Source of the DNA: a virus
DNA: 38,077 bases
Reading direction: 5' to 3' (one strand)
IMG/VR virus record: IMGVR_UViG_3300024891_000047
Location: 1 to 38,077 of that record
A program made the position numbers and the translations under genes. How positions within the stretch are numbered: position 1 is the first letter of the stretch; each line of letters begins with the position of its first letter. Below the pieces are notes generated by a model. That model worked only from the letters and a program-made list of their open reading frames with translations. It searched no databases and was not told where the DNA came from. Below, one piece after another: positions 12,934-21,080 of the stretch.

Positions 12934-13382
12934 TTGTTTTTCCCGTTAATTTCAGAGCCGTCATTATAGCCCGGCCCATGCTCATGCACGGTATATGTCC
13001 CCGCTATCATGCTGACCTGCTGGACCGTCTGCTGGTAGGCGTTGGGCATGTCATCAATCGATATGCCGTTTGACTCACGTAAAAACACCAGCCCCTTTAA
13101 CCCTTCCCCTTCCAGGCCCTTAGTCGCCAATAATCGACACTGTCGCAAATAGCCCAGTTCCGTTGGGGTGTGGGCGACGTTTTCAGCTCGAACACCTGTA
13201 ACAACGTAGCCCACATCGACACCCAATATAGCCACTTTAGCTAGATAGTTGGCCTTAGGTGGCGTGTTGTTTTTTTCATAATCGATTTGGGTCTTCTTTG
13301 TTGTTTCTGCGGCCTCGCCCATTGATGTCTGGCTTAACTTCAGCCGCTCACGCTCTTCTTTTAGTCTGTCGCCGATAGTCAC
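12930..13382 (-). CDS. Xre-type phage repressor
   Basis: 150 aa. N-terminal helix-turn-helix of the Xre/HTH_3 family (residues 4-58: IGDRLKEERERLKLSQTSMGEAAETTKKTQIDYEKN). There is no S24 peptidase domain, so SOS-style self-cleavage is not expected. The rest is a helical oligomerisation region (TELGYLRQCRLL, NAYQQTVQQVSMIAG). Start is GTG 13382, with GGAG 7 bases upstream. It is divergent from the early operon, and the palindrome at 13409 between them is its likely operator. It plays the role of Mu repressor c but is unrelated in sequence style. Confidence 0.85.
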   Translation of the reverse strand: MTIGDRLKEERERLKLSQTSMGEAAETTKKTQIDYEKNNTPPKANYLAKVAILGVDVGYVVTGVRAENVAHTPTELGYLRQCRLLATKGLEGEGLKGLVFLRESNGISIDDMPNAYQQTVQQVSMIAGTYTVHEHGPGYNDGSEINGKNK

Positions 13383-13402
13383 TAAATATTCTCCAAATGA
13401 TA

Positions 13403-13431
13403 TTGACAGGTAACAAAATTGTTACCATAAT
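13403..13431 (+). promoter_or_regulatory. Early promoter
   Basis: TTGACA (13403-13408), 17-base spacer, CATAAT (13426-13431): near-consensus sigma-70 promoter 35 bases before the Cro/Ner-like gene. It is the strongest promoter match I see in the window and drives the transposition operon. Confidence 0.85.
13409..13426. promoter_or_regulatory. Operator inside early promoter spacer
   Basis: Perfect palindrome GGTAACAAAATTGTTACC (arms GGTAACAA and TTGTTACC around AA) filling the spacer and touching the first base of the -10 box. A protein bound here must block RNA polymerase. The Xre repressor and the Cro-like product of the next gene are the candidate ligands. Confidence 0.75.
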
Positions 13432-13465
13432 GAACGCCACTGAATCACACAACGGAGATTATCAC

Positions 13466-13666
13466 ATGTCAGCAGCAGTCGATAGAAATGCAGTGCTTCA
13501 CGCCCTGCACAAGCGCAACACTAACTTACGTAAATGGAGCGAGTCCGAGGGTTACGGCTATAGAAATGCATCAAATGTACTGAGAGGCACTAGCCGCGCG
13601 CACTTTGGTCAGGGACTGGAGATAGCCCAGAAATTAAACAAAATCGTTGAGGAGGAATCAGCATGA
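13466..13666 (+). CDS. Cro/Ner-like HTH protein (BcepMu gp16 family)
   Basis: 66 aa from ATG 13466, with CGGAGAT upstream. The segment HALHKRNTNLRKWSESEGYGYRNASNVLRGTSRAHFGQGLEIAQKL matches the BcepMu gp16-type phage proteins (a Ner/Cro-size helix-turn-helix: ...AxxNGYxxxTVxRVLxG...GxxxEIAxAL). First gene of the early operon. By analogy with Mu Ner, it should repress the repressor and early promoters. It overlaps the next gene by 4 bases (ATGA). Confidence 0.75.
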   Translation: MSAAVDRNAVLHALHKRNTNLRKWSESEGYGYRNASNVLRGTSRAHFGQGLEIAQKLNKIVEEESA

Positions 13667-13923
13667 GCACAACAAAGGCAACCGAACCTGATAACCGTAC
13701 CCAAAAAGAATTTTGTCAAGACCTGATGAGACGCGCTCCGGAAGGGGGCGATGAGTTTTGGTCGTTTCATAGGGCGGCCCACTACTACGAGTTGGCCGAG
13801 ATCGATAAAAACAAAACGACGGCGGCTCAACGAGCTCGTATGAAAGCGAGCAGAGCTTACAAAAAAGGATGGAAGTTAAAAAACCAAAGAACTGCAGATA
13901 AAAAAATGGGAGAGGCAGCATGA
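13663..13923 (+). CDS. Hypothetical early protein
   Basis: 86 aa, strongly basic in the C-terminal half (QRARMKASRAYKKGWKLKNQRTADKK), with an acidic-aromatic middle (GGDEFWSFHRAAHYYELAEID). ATGA overlaps link it to both neighbours, with GAGGAGG upstream of ATG 13663. The basic tail could bind nucleic acid. No family recognised. Confidence 0.6.
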   Translation: MSTTKATEPDNRTQKEFCQDLMRRAPEGGDEFWSFHRAAHYYELAEIDKNKTTAAQRARMKASRAYKKGWKLKNQRTADKKMGEAA

Positions 13924-14900
13924 AAGATTTAGTCATCACTGGCGAACTGCCAGAAGAGCCAAGCAACCAAGTAATCGCATTAGCTAAAGACCTAGGTTAC
14001 GAAGGTGAAGTAACGCTGGGCGCGCTAGAAGACGAAGTAAGGATGTATCAGCGTCGCACAGCTGAAGCCTGTATTGAGCTGGGCAAGCGCTTGCTGTTGA
14101 TAAAAGAGTTGGCGCCGCGGGGGCAGTTTGAAGAGCGAGCCAAATTATTAGGGTTTAGCAGGACATCAGCTTACCGATTTATGCAAACAGCAAAGAAGTT
14201 TTCAAACCGTCCCAAATTGGGACAGTTGGCAGCTAGTAATGAAAGTGCCTGCAAATTTTTGGAATTGCTTATCTTAGATGAAGACGATCTTACCTTGCTA
14301 GAAGAGGGAGGCAGCCCGTTTGGTGTGGCTTTAGACGAGATTGAATGCATGTCTGTATCAGAGTTAAAAGCCGCTATTCGTGATCGGGACAAACGCCTGG
14401 ACGATATGACCAACTCAGAATCTAAAACTGTCAAAGTCTTAAAGTCAGACCTTGAGCATAAAGATTCAATCATCGCCAACCTGACCGTTAAAAAAGCCTA
14501 TCAGTTTTTACCGCAAACCCACCATGTCCGCGAAGAGTGCCTAGCGTATCAAGCCGAGTGTGAATTGGCTTTAAACAGCATTTGGGCGATGTTTGAAGAC
14601 GCTGAAAAAGAAAACATTAACGAACCCGAATGGCGGTTGCGCACAGAGCAGATCTGGATAACGGCGCATGTGGTCGCCGCCCGCGCCGCTGACATGCTGG
14701 ATAAGGTCAGGCGCAGCGTTTATATGCCTGACGATATGCCCAACTCAATCACCATTAAGCACATTTTGACCGATGACGAAGCCACCAGCTGGTTGTTGGA
14801 ATACCCGATGATTGAGCGCAAACACGAGACTGCCAAAGCCACGCGTGTGCAAACGCGCATTGACAGCCAACCTAAAGGGCCGGGCCGCCCACGTAAATAG
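13920..14900 (+). CDS. DUF3102-like early DNA-binding protein
   Basis: 326 aa. Residues about 35-95 (RRTAEACIELGKRLLLIKEL...GQFEERAKLLGFSRTSAYRFMQTAKKFS) match the DUF3102-type domain, in which GFSxRTAxRxMxxA is a helix-turn-helix. A coiled-coil middle (150-190) follows, then a helical domain (200-270). The C-terminus KGPGRPRK is an AT-hook-like basic GRP motif. Similar proteins precede the transposase in BcepMu-type phages; role unknown, probably DNA-bound during replication. Confidence 0.7.
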   Translation: MKDLVITGELPEEPSNQVIALAKDLGYEGEVTLGALEDEVRMYQRRTAEACIELGKRLLLIKELAPRGQFEERAKLLGFSRTSAYRFMQTAKKFSNRPKLGQLAASNESACKFLELLILDEDDLTLLEEGGSPFGVALDEIECMSVSELKAAIRDRDKRLDDMTNSESKTVKVLKSDLEHKDSIIANLTVKKAYQFLPQTHHVREECLAYQAECELALNSIWAMFEDAEKENINEPEWRLRTEQIWITAHVVAARAADMLDKVRRSVYMPDDMPNSITIKHILTDDEATSWLLEYPMIERKHETAKATRVQTRIDSQPKGPGRPRK

Positions 14901-14917
14901 CAGGTTAAGGATGAGTC

Positions 14918-16588
14918 ATGAGAGCCAACACATTATTACAGCGCGTGGATAAAACAAGCGTTGCCGTCAGGCCAACTGCTCAGGTGATTGCGCTACGTCA
15001 GCGCAACCCCTGGAATGAGGCCAGCCATAAACAGCGCGCCATTGCCGTGGCGCGCATGGATATATGCGACGCCATTATTGCTATGGAAAACGAAGGGTTT
15101 AGCACTAACAAAGCCATCGCCACCTTGCTTAATAAAGCAGAGATAGGCGCGTTAAATACCCATTTGCAAACGGCATTGAAAGCAGCAGCCAAATCTAACC
15201 GAGACTACCCAAATCGCTCGGCATTATTCGAGTGGCGCCGGGTGGTTAAATTGGGCGGCGGTAAAGTTGAACTGTTAGATGAACACAAGGGCAAAGTGCT
15301 GAAAGAAACACCTGCTTGGTGGGGCCCAGCATTGGAGTATTACAACGCGCCAAGCAAGCCGGAAATGTCGGTAGTGCATCGGCTGTTAACCGAGGTTGAC
15401 AAGCATGCCTGCACTTATGAGCAAGTGCGCGGCTACTTAAGCAGCGTCCCGGCCATGCTGGGCCGCAACAGCCCGGCGCGGATAGGTAAAAACCTTTATA
15501 GGCTGACAGAAAAGCAATACATCCGCCGCTGCACAGATAACGCCTTACCCGGCGATGTCTATGTCGCGGACGGTTACTGCGCGGACATCTTGCTAGCCAA
15601 CCCACGCGACGGCCATTGGCCTTGGCGGCCTGAGCTGACTTGCTCGATTGATTTGCGCAGCCGGGTGCCGGTGGGCTGGCGAGCAGATGAGCACGAGGGC
15701 ACCGTGGCCGTGCAAAACATGTGGGCTGAGGCTTTCGCCCGCTGGAACCATGTACCGCTGTTTTTATACGTGGATAACGGCTCAGGCCATAAAAACAAAC
15801 TGATGAGCGATGAAATGACCGGCTTTTATGCTCGCCATAACATCACGGTAATCCACGCCATACCCGGTAACCCGCACGGCAAAGGCTGGATAGAGCGGTT
15901 TTTTGTGGAAGTTAAGCGTGACTTTTTGAAGGTGTGGCGACCGGCGTTTTACTGCGGTGACGACATGTCTGACGAGGCCCGCGCCCAAACAGCCAAGGAC
16001 GTTAAGAGCGGCAAGCTGATCCCGCCCACTCTGGCTGAATTTACCGATGCGTTTAATGCCTGGATTGCTCGCTACGCTAACCGGCCACATCCGGAAAACA
16101 AGCATGTCAGCAAAGCCTCATTGTGGGCGGAGCTGGCACCACTGCCACCAGTCAGCAGCGAGATTGAGATGAAGCGCCAATCAGTGGTGTTAACGGTGCA
16201 GCGGGCCAGCATTACCCAAGGCAAGCGCGTTTATAAACACCCCGACTTACATGCTTACAACAAGCAAAAGGTGGTGCTGGAGTATGACCTGATGGATGAC
16301 CGCGTCGCTATCATCCGTACCGATGACGGCCGCTGGATCTGTGATGCCGTGCTGGTTAACGCCATCGATGTGATTGCGCCAAACCGATTGGAAGAAAAAC
16401 GCGAAGAGCGGGTAGCCGGGCAACAAAAACGCATCCAGAAAAAGCTGGACGAACTCAACGCCCGCGCCGGTCTGGTGATCGATGTCGACTCAGTCGTCGA
16501 TAACGCGCAATCGCTGATGCAACCCGCTACACCTGAACTACCTAACCAACCGACTGATTTCAGTCTTGATGATTTTTTAAACAACTGA
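14918..16588 (+). CDS. A: Mu-type DDE transposase A
   Basis: 556 aa (MuA is 663). The rve/RNase H core carries the catalytic triad D218 (VYVADGY), D286 (LYVDNGSG) and E326 (GKGWIERFF), with 39 residues between the last two. A C-terminal beta-barrel region (about 410-470: YKHPDLHAYNKQKVVLEYD) fits Mu transposase C. N-terminal helical DNA-binding segments (35-110) recognise the phage ends. It catalyses strand transfer for integration and replicative transposition. SD AGGATGAG lies upstream of ATG 14918. Confidence 0.92.
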   Translation: MRANTLLQRVDKTSVAVRPTAQVIALRQRNPWNEASHKQRAIAVARMDICDAIIAMENEGFSTNKAIATLLNKAEIGALNTHLQTALKAAAKSNRDYPNRSALFEWRRVVKLGGGKVELLDEHKGKVLKETPAWWGPALEYYNAPSKPEMSVVHRLLTEVDKHACTYEQVRGYLSSVPAMLGRNSPARIGKNLYRLTEKQYIRRCTDNALPGDVYVADGYCADILLANPRDGHWPWRPELTCSIDLRSRVPVGWRADEHEGTVAVQNMWAEAFARWNHVPLFLYVDNGSGHKNKLMSDEMTGFYARHNITVIHAIPGNPHGKGWIERFFVEVKRDFLKVWRPAFYCGDDMSDEARAQTAKDVKSGKLIPPTLAEFTDAFNAWIARYANRPHPENKHVSKASLWAELAPLPPVSSEIEMKRQSVVLTVQRASITQGKRVYKHPDLHAYNKQKVVLEYDLMDDRVAIIRTDDGRWICDAVLVNAIDVIAPNRLEEKREERVAGQQKRIQKKLDELNARAGLVIDVDSVVDNAQSLMQPATPELPNQPTDFSLDDFLNN

Positions 16589-16598
16589 GGATAACCCC

Positions 16599-16925
16599 AT
16601 GAACACCACCCAAGCGATTGACCAAATGATTATCCCCCGGCAATATTTGACGGGCATAGCGGACGCCAGCCTGCTGTATTTGATAGTTAGCGTTAATGCA
16701 GAGACCAGGGAGCTGTTATTTGCCGACGTACAAAGCGGGCCAGATAGATCCACCATGATTGCGCCCGCTCGACGCATTGCAATGGGTCTTCTCGAGCGGT
16801 TTTTTAAGCGCTTGGAGCAGGACTTTTTAGCAACTCATACCGCCCGCACTGTTGCTGAGTTTAAAGAGCAAACCGCAGTCTATTTGGCGTCACTGGCTGA
16901 TGACATGGGCGTGGTGACGTTATGA
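16599..16925 (+). CDS. Hypothetical protein between A and B
   Basis: 108 aa. The first half is mixed (IPRQYLTGIADASLLYLIVSVNAETRELLFADVQ), the second helical and charged (RRIAMGLLERFFKRLEQDFLATHTARTVAEFKEQ). It sits between the transposase and its ATPase, overlapping the latter by 4 bases. Mu has no gene here, but related phages often carry one small gene. No domain recognised. Confidence 0.6.
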   Translation: MNTTQAIDQMIIPRQYLTGIADASLLYLIVSVNAETRELLFADVQSGPDRSTMIAPARRIAMGLLERFFKRLEQDFLATHTARTVAEFKEQTAVYLASLADDMGVVTL

Positions 16926-17872
16926 GCACAGCTAACACCTACCCGGAGCACTACAGCGCAGATGACATCGCGCTGATTGAGCAGATTAAAACTTGGCTGG
17001 CTGAGCACAGCTACACGCAAGCGGCGCTGGCCCGGCTGTCTCGCGTCTCTGCCAGCAGCCTTAACCAGATCATCAAGGGCAGTTATGCCACCTCGCCGGG
17101 CAAGCTCTTGGTGAGTGTAGTCAGCGCTATGCAACACGCCGAAGAGGCCGAGACTGATGCAGTAACCGCCGTTGAAACCAGCGTGTTTAGGCTGGCGACT
17201 ACGGCATTTCAAATGGCCCGGCGCAATCGCAACTTTTCAATATTGTCGGCTTACGTGGGCACCGGCAAAACCTTTGCGGCACGCCATTACCAACGCAACA
17301 CGCCCAACACGTACTTAATTGAAGCTACGCCAACCATGACCATGCAGGCGCTGATTAAGCAATTGGCGCGCTTGGTAACCGGTGCCGATAGCAAAGGCTC
17401 AATTGATGACAAATTTAGGATGATCATTAACAGCTTGGCCAATACCGATAGCCTGTTGATTGTTGATGAGGCCGAAACGCTCACCCCGCATGTGCTGGAT
17501 ACTATCCGGCGGGTACGCGACATTGCCAACATCGGCGTAACGCTGTGCGGTACCGAGACGCTGTCCGGCATCATCAAACCCGCCCAGGGCCAATTTGACC
17601 AAATCCGCAGCCGCACTCTGTTTTGGCCGGAGACCGTCAAGCAGATCACTATTGAGGACGCCGCAGCATTAGTGCAGACAGCCTTTGGTACCGAGGAGGT
17701 ACCCGACGATGTCATTGCCCGACTGTATGCTTACAGCAAAGGCTCGGCGCGGATGTTGGTCGAGGGGCTTATCTCAGCAGTTAAACAGCTTAGGCAGGGC
17801 CGGGAGCTGTCAGTAGGGATGGTCGATTTTGTCGCCGTTAAGGGCATGAGTTTACAAGCGCTGGCTAAATAG
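16922..17872 (+). CDS. B: Mu B-like transposition ATPase
   Basis: 316 aa. N-terminal helix-turn-helix (residues 31-55, YTQAALARLSRVSASSLNQII), Walker A AYVGTGKTF (110-118), Walker B SLLIVDEAE (177-185) and sensor-like TLCGTETL (207-214). AAA+ ATPase that captures target DNA, stimulates transposase A and gives target immunity. The HTH plus AAA+ order is that of MuB. It overlaps the upstream gene by 4 bases. Confidence 0.92.
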   Translation: MSTANTYPEHYSADDIALIEQIKTWLAEHSYTQAALARLSRVSASSLNQIIKGSYATSPGKLLVSVVSAMQHAEEAETDAVTAVETSVFRLATTAFQMARRNRNFSILSAYVGTGKTFAARHYQRNTPNTYLIEATPTMTMQALIKQLARLVTGADSKGSIDDKFRMIINSLANTDSLLIVDEAETLTPHVLDTIRRVRDIANIGVTLCGTETLSGIIKPAQGQFDQIRSRTLFWPETVKQITIEDAAALVQTAFGTEEVPDDVIARLYAYSKGSARMLVEGLISAVKQLRQGRELSVGMVDFVAVKGMSLQALAK

Positions 17873-17880
17873 GGGGCGAG

Positions 17881-18090
17881 ATGAGCATTTTTACAATCAC
17901 ATTAGAAGACAACGACAAGGGCGTTTTGGTTAAGGCCCACGCCGTTCATACTGCTGAGCAAATGCTGTCGGGAAATACCACTACTATCGCCACTACTATC
18001 GGCACGGAAATAGCGGAGCACATTCTCGCCCGGCTCAATGAAATAAGCCAGGCGGCGGCAACTATTGAGCACTCAACACTGCGCCACTAG
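17881..18090 (+). CDS. Hypothetical small early protein
   Basis: 69 aa (MSIFTITLEDNDKGVLVKAHA...). Two strands (FTITLEDNDKGVLVKAHAV) are followed by an alanine-rich helix (GTEIAEHILARLNEISQAAATIE). Similar short proteins occur after B in Mu-like phages. GGGGCGAG precedes ATG 17881. No function recognised. Confidence 0.55.
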   Translation: MSIFTITLEDNDKGVLVKAHAVHTAEQMLSGNTTTIATTIGTEIAEHILARLNEISQAAATIEHSTLRH

Positions 18091-18099
18091 GAGATCATC

Positions 18100-18327
18100 A
18101 TGTTTACCCATAAAAAACCCGCTGATTACACGATCGACCAGCTACGTAGGCGTCTGGATGCTACCCACAAATATATCAACAAACAGATGTGGGAGCTGCA
18201 CTGGGCACAATGGCGTTTGCGGATTGCCCACATCGGGCTGGTGGTGCTATCCATCACGCTGGCGGTGGTTATTTACTGCTGGCTAGAGGGGACTGCGCCG
18301 CAGGCATTAGCAGTCTGCACGCTATGA
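18100..18327 (+). CDS. Small membrane protein, early region
   Basis: 75 aa. A charged N-terminal helix (YTIDQLRRRLDATHKYINKQMWELHWAQWRL) is followed by one membrane segment (IAHIGLVVLSITLAVVIYCWL, residues 43-63). The stop overlaps the next ATG. Role unknown. Mu-like early regions often have a membrane gene of this kind (kil-like or exclusion candidates). Confidence 0.55.
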   Translation: MFTHKKPADYTIDQLRRRLDATHKYINKQMWELHWAQWRLRIAHIGLVVLSITLAVVIYCWLEGTAPQALAVCTL

Positions 18328-18878
18328 CCAACGCCTGCACCATCCCCTGTCCGTATTGCAACAAGGATATCGACATCATCCTGGGCATGGAATTGCTGGC
18401 GGGCAATGAATGGACGGCCCTGCTAAACAGCTTACCCAACTCTGTCATCGGTGCATTGCTACGATATTTGGAGCTGTTTAAACCGCTGAAACAAGAGCTG
18501 CGTTGGAGCCGTCGGGTAGTGTTAACTGCTGAATTAGTGCCGATGATGAAAGCCGCCCAGGTAAAGCGTAAAGGCATCACCTATGCCGCGCCGCTGACGA
18601 TGTGGGAAGCCGAAATGATGAAGTTAGTCGTTAACCGCCCGCCAACGCTAGTGCTACCGCTCAAGAGCAATGGCTATCTGCTGAGCATGATTGCCGGGCG
18701 CGGTGAGCAAGCGGCCGCAAAATTAGAGCAAGACGCCATCGAGCAAAAACGCAACAAAAGCAACGTCGGCGGCGGGCTGGTAGCCGTTGCCGAGCTGCAG
18801 CAAAAAGCCGCCAGCAAACCGCCCGACGGCTGGCGGGGCAATGTTAAAAAAACCAATCAATCAACCACAACGGAGTAA
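18324..18878 (+). CDS. Hypothetical early protein with N-terminal CxxC knuckle
   Basis: 184 aa from ATG 18324, overlapping the previous stop as ATGA. IPCPYCNKDIDIIL at residues 7-20 has a single zinc-knuckle half. The rest is mainly helical (WTALLNSLPNSVIGALLRYLELFKPLKQEL; KLEQDAIEQKRNKSN), with LTAELVPMMKAAQVKRKGITYAAPLTMWEAEM in the middle. It resembles helical proteins found before the DUF3164 gene in Mu-like phages. I cannot name the family with confidence. Confidence 0.6.
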   Translation: MTNACTIPCPYCNKDIDIILGMELLAGNEWTALLNSLPNSVIGALLRYLELFKPLKQELRWSRRVVLTAELVPMMKAAQVKRKGITYAAPLTMWEAEMMKLVVNRPPTLVLPLKSNGYLLSMIAGRGEQAAAKLEQDAIEQKRNKSNVGGGLVAVAELQQKAASKPPDGWRGNVKKTNQSTTTE

Positions 18879-18883
18879 CAACA

Positions 18884-19573
18884 ATGACTGCAACAACTAT
18901 CAACCCTGACGATTTAACCGAGCAACAATTGCAAGATTTGCTGGCGAAGAAGCTTAACCAAAAAGCCAACGATCGTAACGCCTATAAAACCATCGTTGCT
19001 GACACAGTGCCCCAAGCAGTCGCCCTGCTACGCAAAACCAGCGACGACTTAACCGATGTTAAAGCGCATATCTTTAACCTGTTTCGCGATGTGCTGACGC
19101 TAAAAGCCAGTGTGTACAACATCAAAGACGCCCAGCAAACTCACACCTTTAGCGACGACCAGCACAGCATTACCATCGGCTATCGCGTTAATGACAGCTG
19201 GGACGATACCTGCCATAGCGGCGTGCAAAAGGTCAACGAGTTTATAAAGTCGCTGGCTAAAGATGCTGACTCAGCAAAATTGGTTAACACCATTTTCAGG
19301 CTGTTGAAAAAAGACGCCAAAGGCAACCTGCGGGCCAGCCGGGTGATTGAGCTGCAAAAAATGGCCGACGAATTTAACAGCGCCGAGTTTAAAGACGGTG
19401 TGGACATCATTTTAAAATCGTACAAACCCAGCCGCTCGTGCTGGTTTATTGAGGCGTTTTACACCAGCGCTGCCGGAGTAAAAATCAGCTTGCCGCTGTC
19501 TATTTCAGCTGCCGAATTTCCCGCCGATTTTGAATTTGATTTTGCGCAGCCCACAGCGGCTACTGCTGAGTAA
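18884..19573 (+). CDS. DUF3164 family protein
   Basis: 229 aa. It matches the remembered DUF3164 features: an early TVADTVP-like helix, TFSDDQHSITIGYRVNDSWDDTCHSGVQKVNEFIKSLA (about 88-126), KKDAKGNLRASRVIELQKMA (about 145-164) and the strand-rich end CWFIEAFYTSAAGVKISLPLSISA. It occupies the place of Mu Gam or early accessory genes in D3112/BcepMu-like phages. The biochemical role is not established. SD is in CGGAGTAACAAC before ATG 18884. Confidence 0.8.
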   Translation: MTATTINPDDLTEQQLQDLLAKKLNQKANDRNAYKTIVADTVPQAVALLRKTSDDLTDVKAHIFNLFRDVLTLKASVYNIKDAQQTHTFSDDQHSITIGYRVNDSWDDTCHSGVQKVNEFIKSLAKDADSAKLVNTIFRLLKKDAKGNLRASRVIELQKMADEFNSAEFKDGVDIILKSYKPSRSCWFIEAFYTSAAGVKISLPLSISAAEFPADFEFDFAQPTAATAE

Positions 19574-19578
19574 CGGCC

Positions 19579-20037
19579 ATGGCTGATCTAATCCGTCATT
19601 ATCGTCAGCTAGTAGGCATCGCCAAAGGCTGGGCAGAGAAAAACCTGTCTGGCTGGGATGATGAGATACACCGCGCGCTGTTAGCCCGGCATGGTGCAAT
19701 TGAGGTTGCAGGCCGCATTACTGCCAGTAGCCTCAACCTAACGCAACTGGGCGCGGTGCTGGATGACTACGTGCAACGCGGCTGGCCACGGCACAAAGCG
19801 TTTTATCGGGGCGGCAATACATCGACCAAGCCTAAAGCGGTATCGCCGCAAATAGCGCTGCTGGTCAAGCTGTGGGGGCGTCTGGGGCAAGCGGGCAAAA
19901 TTGATAACGCCAGCCGGCAAGCCTTGCTGGCCTTTTGCGCCCGGCAAACCGCTCACAACGTACCCGACCTGGACAGCCTGACCGATGCTGAGCGGCAAGC
20001 CATCATAGAGGCGCTAAAAGCCTGGCTGGGGCGGTAA
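19579..20037 (+). CDS. GemA-like regulatory protein (DUF1018)
   Basis: 152 aa. DUF1018/GemA pattern: DLIRHYRQLVGIAKGWAEKNLSGWDDEIHRALLARHGAIE, SASxLNLTQLGAVLDDYVQRGWPRHKAF (here ITASSLNLTQLGAVLDDY), then a C-terminal helical domain LIALLVKLWGRLGQAG...LDSLTDAERQAIIEALKAWL. In Mu, GemA modulates host gene expression; it precedes mor there as it does here. The neighbour order GemA-Mor supports both calls. Confidence 0.85.
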   Translation: MADLIRHYRQLVGIAKGWAEKNLSGWDDEIHRALLARHGAIEVAGRITASSLNLTQLGAVLDDYVQRGWPRHKAFYRGGNTSTKPKAVSPQIALLVKLWGRLGQAGKIDNASRQALLAFCARQTAHNVPDLDSLTDAERQAIIEALKAWLGR

Positions 20038-20041
20038 CACC

Positions 20042-20743
20042 ATGAAAACGCCTGTCGTCTCTGATGATTTGCCAACCACGTTGCGGCCTGTGTTGCGCGC
20101 GATAGTTTTAGCCCTGGGTGAGTCTGGGGCCAGAGACTGGCTGCGAGCCTACGGCGGCGGCTGGGTTTACATACCACCTCATGATGATGAGCAGGCACAT
20201 TTACGGATCAGCCTGAGTACAAAAGAGGCCGCGCGGTTAATCGATGCCCTTGAGCCCTATTTATCAGCTCAGCGTTATGTGTTGATACCAGCGCCCAGGC
20301 AGATTGCTAAAGCGCGGGTACCGGCTGTAACTGAGGTGTTTCCGGAGGTTGACCCTGACCTGTTAGATTCGCTGCCCCCCATTTTGCGAGCAATCGTCAG
20401 GGCGCTGGGCTATGCCCGTGCCAGCGAATGGCTGCAGGATCACGGCGGGGTAAATATCCATATCCCACTGCATAAACCCAGGGCGCTGGGTCTGGATGAG
20501 GATGAGCTAAAAAGACTTAGGCAGGTACTGCAGCCGCACCTTGACAGCAATAACCGCCTGTGGTGTCCCAAAGCCGACAAGCTGATGGCTAAAGCTCGCA
20601 ATGCCTGCATTATCAACAACGCCCATCGGGAGAGCATCGCCCAGCAGGCCCGCATTTACAAACTATCCAGCCGCCAAATCACCAACATCCGTAGTGAGGG
20701 CGTCAACTGGCAACAAAGCGATTTATTTGGAGAGCTGCAATGA
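20042..20743 (+). CDS. Mor-family transcription activator with duplicated N-terminal domain
   Basis: 233 aa, against 129 for Mu Mor. Residues 10-94 and 111-188 are two copies of one unit: LPTTLRPVLRAIVLALG...GGGWVYIP...LEPYLSAQRYVLIPAPRQIAKAR and LPPILRAIVRALG...GGVNIHIP...LQPHLDSNNRLWCPKADKLMAKAR. The GGGxVYIP strand is the Mor dimerisation element. Only one helix-turn-helix follows (190-220, HRESIAQQARIYKLSSRQITNI). Mor and C activate middle and late promoters by binding dyads next to the -35 region. No separate C gene is seen, so this is the best candidate for binding the GGAA-N4-TTCC sites. Confidence 0.8.
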   Translation: MKTPVVSDDLPTTLRPVLRAIVLALGESGARDWLRAYGGGWVYIPPHDDEQAHLRISLSTKEAARLIDALEPYLSAQRYVLIPAPRQIAKARVPAVTEVFPEVDPDLLDSLPPILRAIVRALGYARASEWLQDHGGVNIHIPLHKPRALGLDEDELKRLRQVLQPHLDSNNRLWCPKADKLMAKARNACIINNAHRESIAQQARIYKLSSRQITNIRSEGVNWQQSDLFGELQ

Positions 20744-20925
20744 CAACACAAACACACGAGCACGAAATCGAACAAACCATCGAGCAACTAGCCGACCTGC
20801 TGGACCTGTGGCGCGCTACCTCTACCCAAGCCAAGCCCTATTTGCGCCGCGCGGTACTCATCGAGTTACGCCGCACCACACAAAAAATGGAGCTGCTCTG
20901 GAGCAACGAACAAATCCAGCAATAA
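20740..20925 (+). CDS. Small acidic helical protein
   Basis: 61 aa (MTTQTHEHEIEQTIEQLADL...). One amphipathic helical segment followed by RRAVLIELRRTTQKMELLW. ATGA overlap with the Mor-like gene. Last gene of the early/middle operon, ending 86 bases before the terminator at 21012. No family recognised. Confidence 0.55.
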   Translation: MTTQTHEHEIEQTIEQLADLLDLWRATSTQAKPYLRRAVLIELRRTTQKMELLWSNEQIQQ

Positions 20926-21011
20926 CCCTGGACGGCTCCAGCGGGCGGTGAGTTGAGACGAAAAATACCCGCAGTCACCCCGGTGCATCCTCATCGGCGC
21001 AATGACCGACT

Positions 21012-21037
21012 AGCCCCTCGAGACGGGGCTTTTTTTT
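21012..21037 (+). terminator. Rho-independent terminator of early operon
   Basis: Stem AGCCCC (21012-21017) and GGGGCT (21025-21030), a 7-base loop, then eight T from 21030. Clean intrinsic terminator closing the early transcript. It separates early from late functions, as expected where Mu has its middle promoter and C. Confidence 0.8.
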
Positions 21038-21080
21038 GCCGAGTATTATCAGTAGACTGACTTTTAAATTTGGAGAGAGC

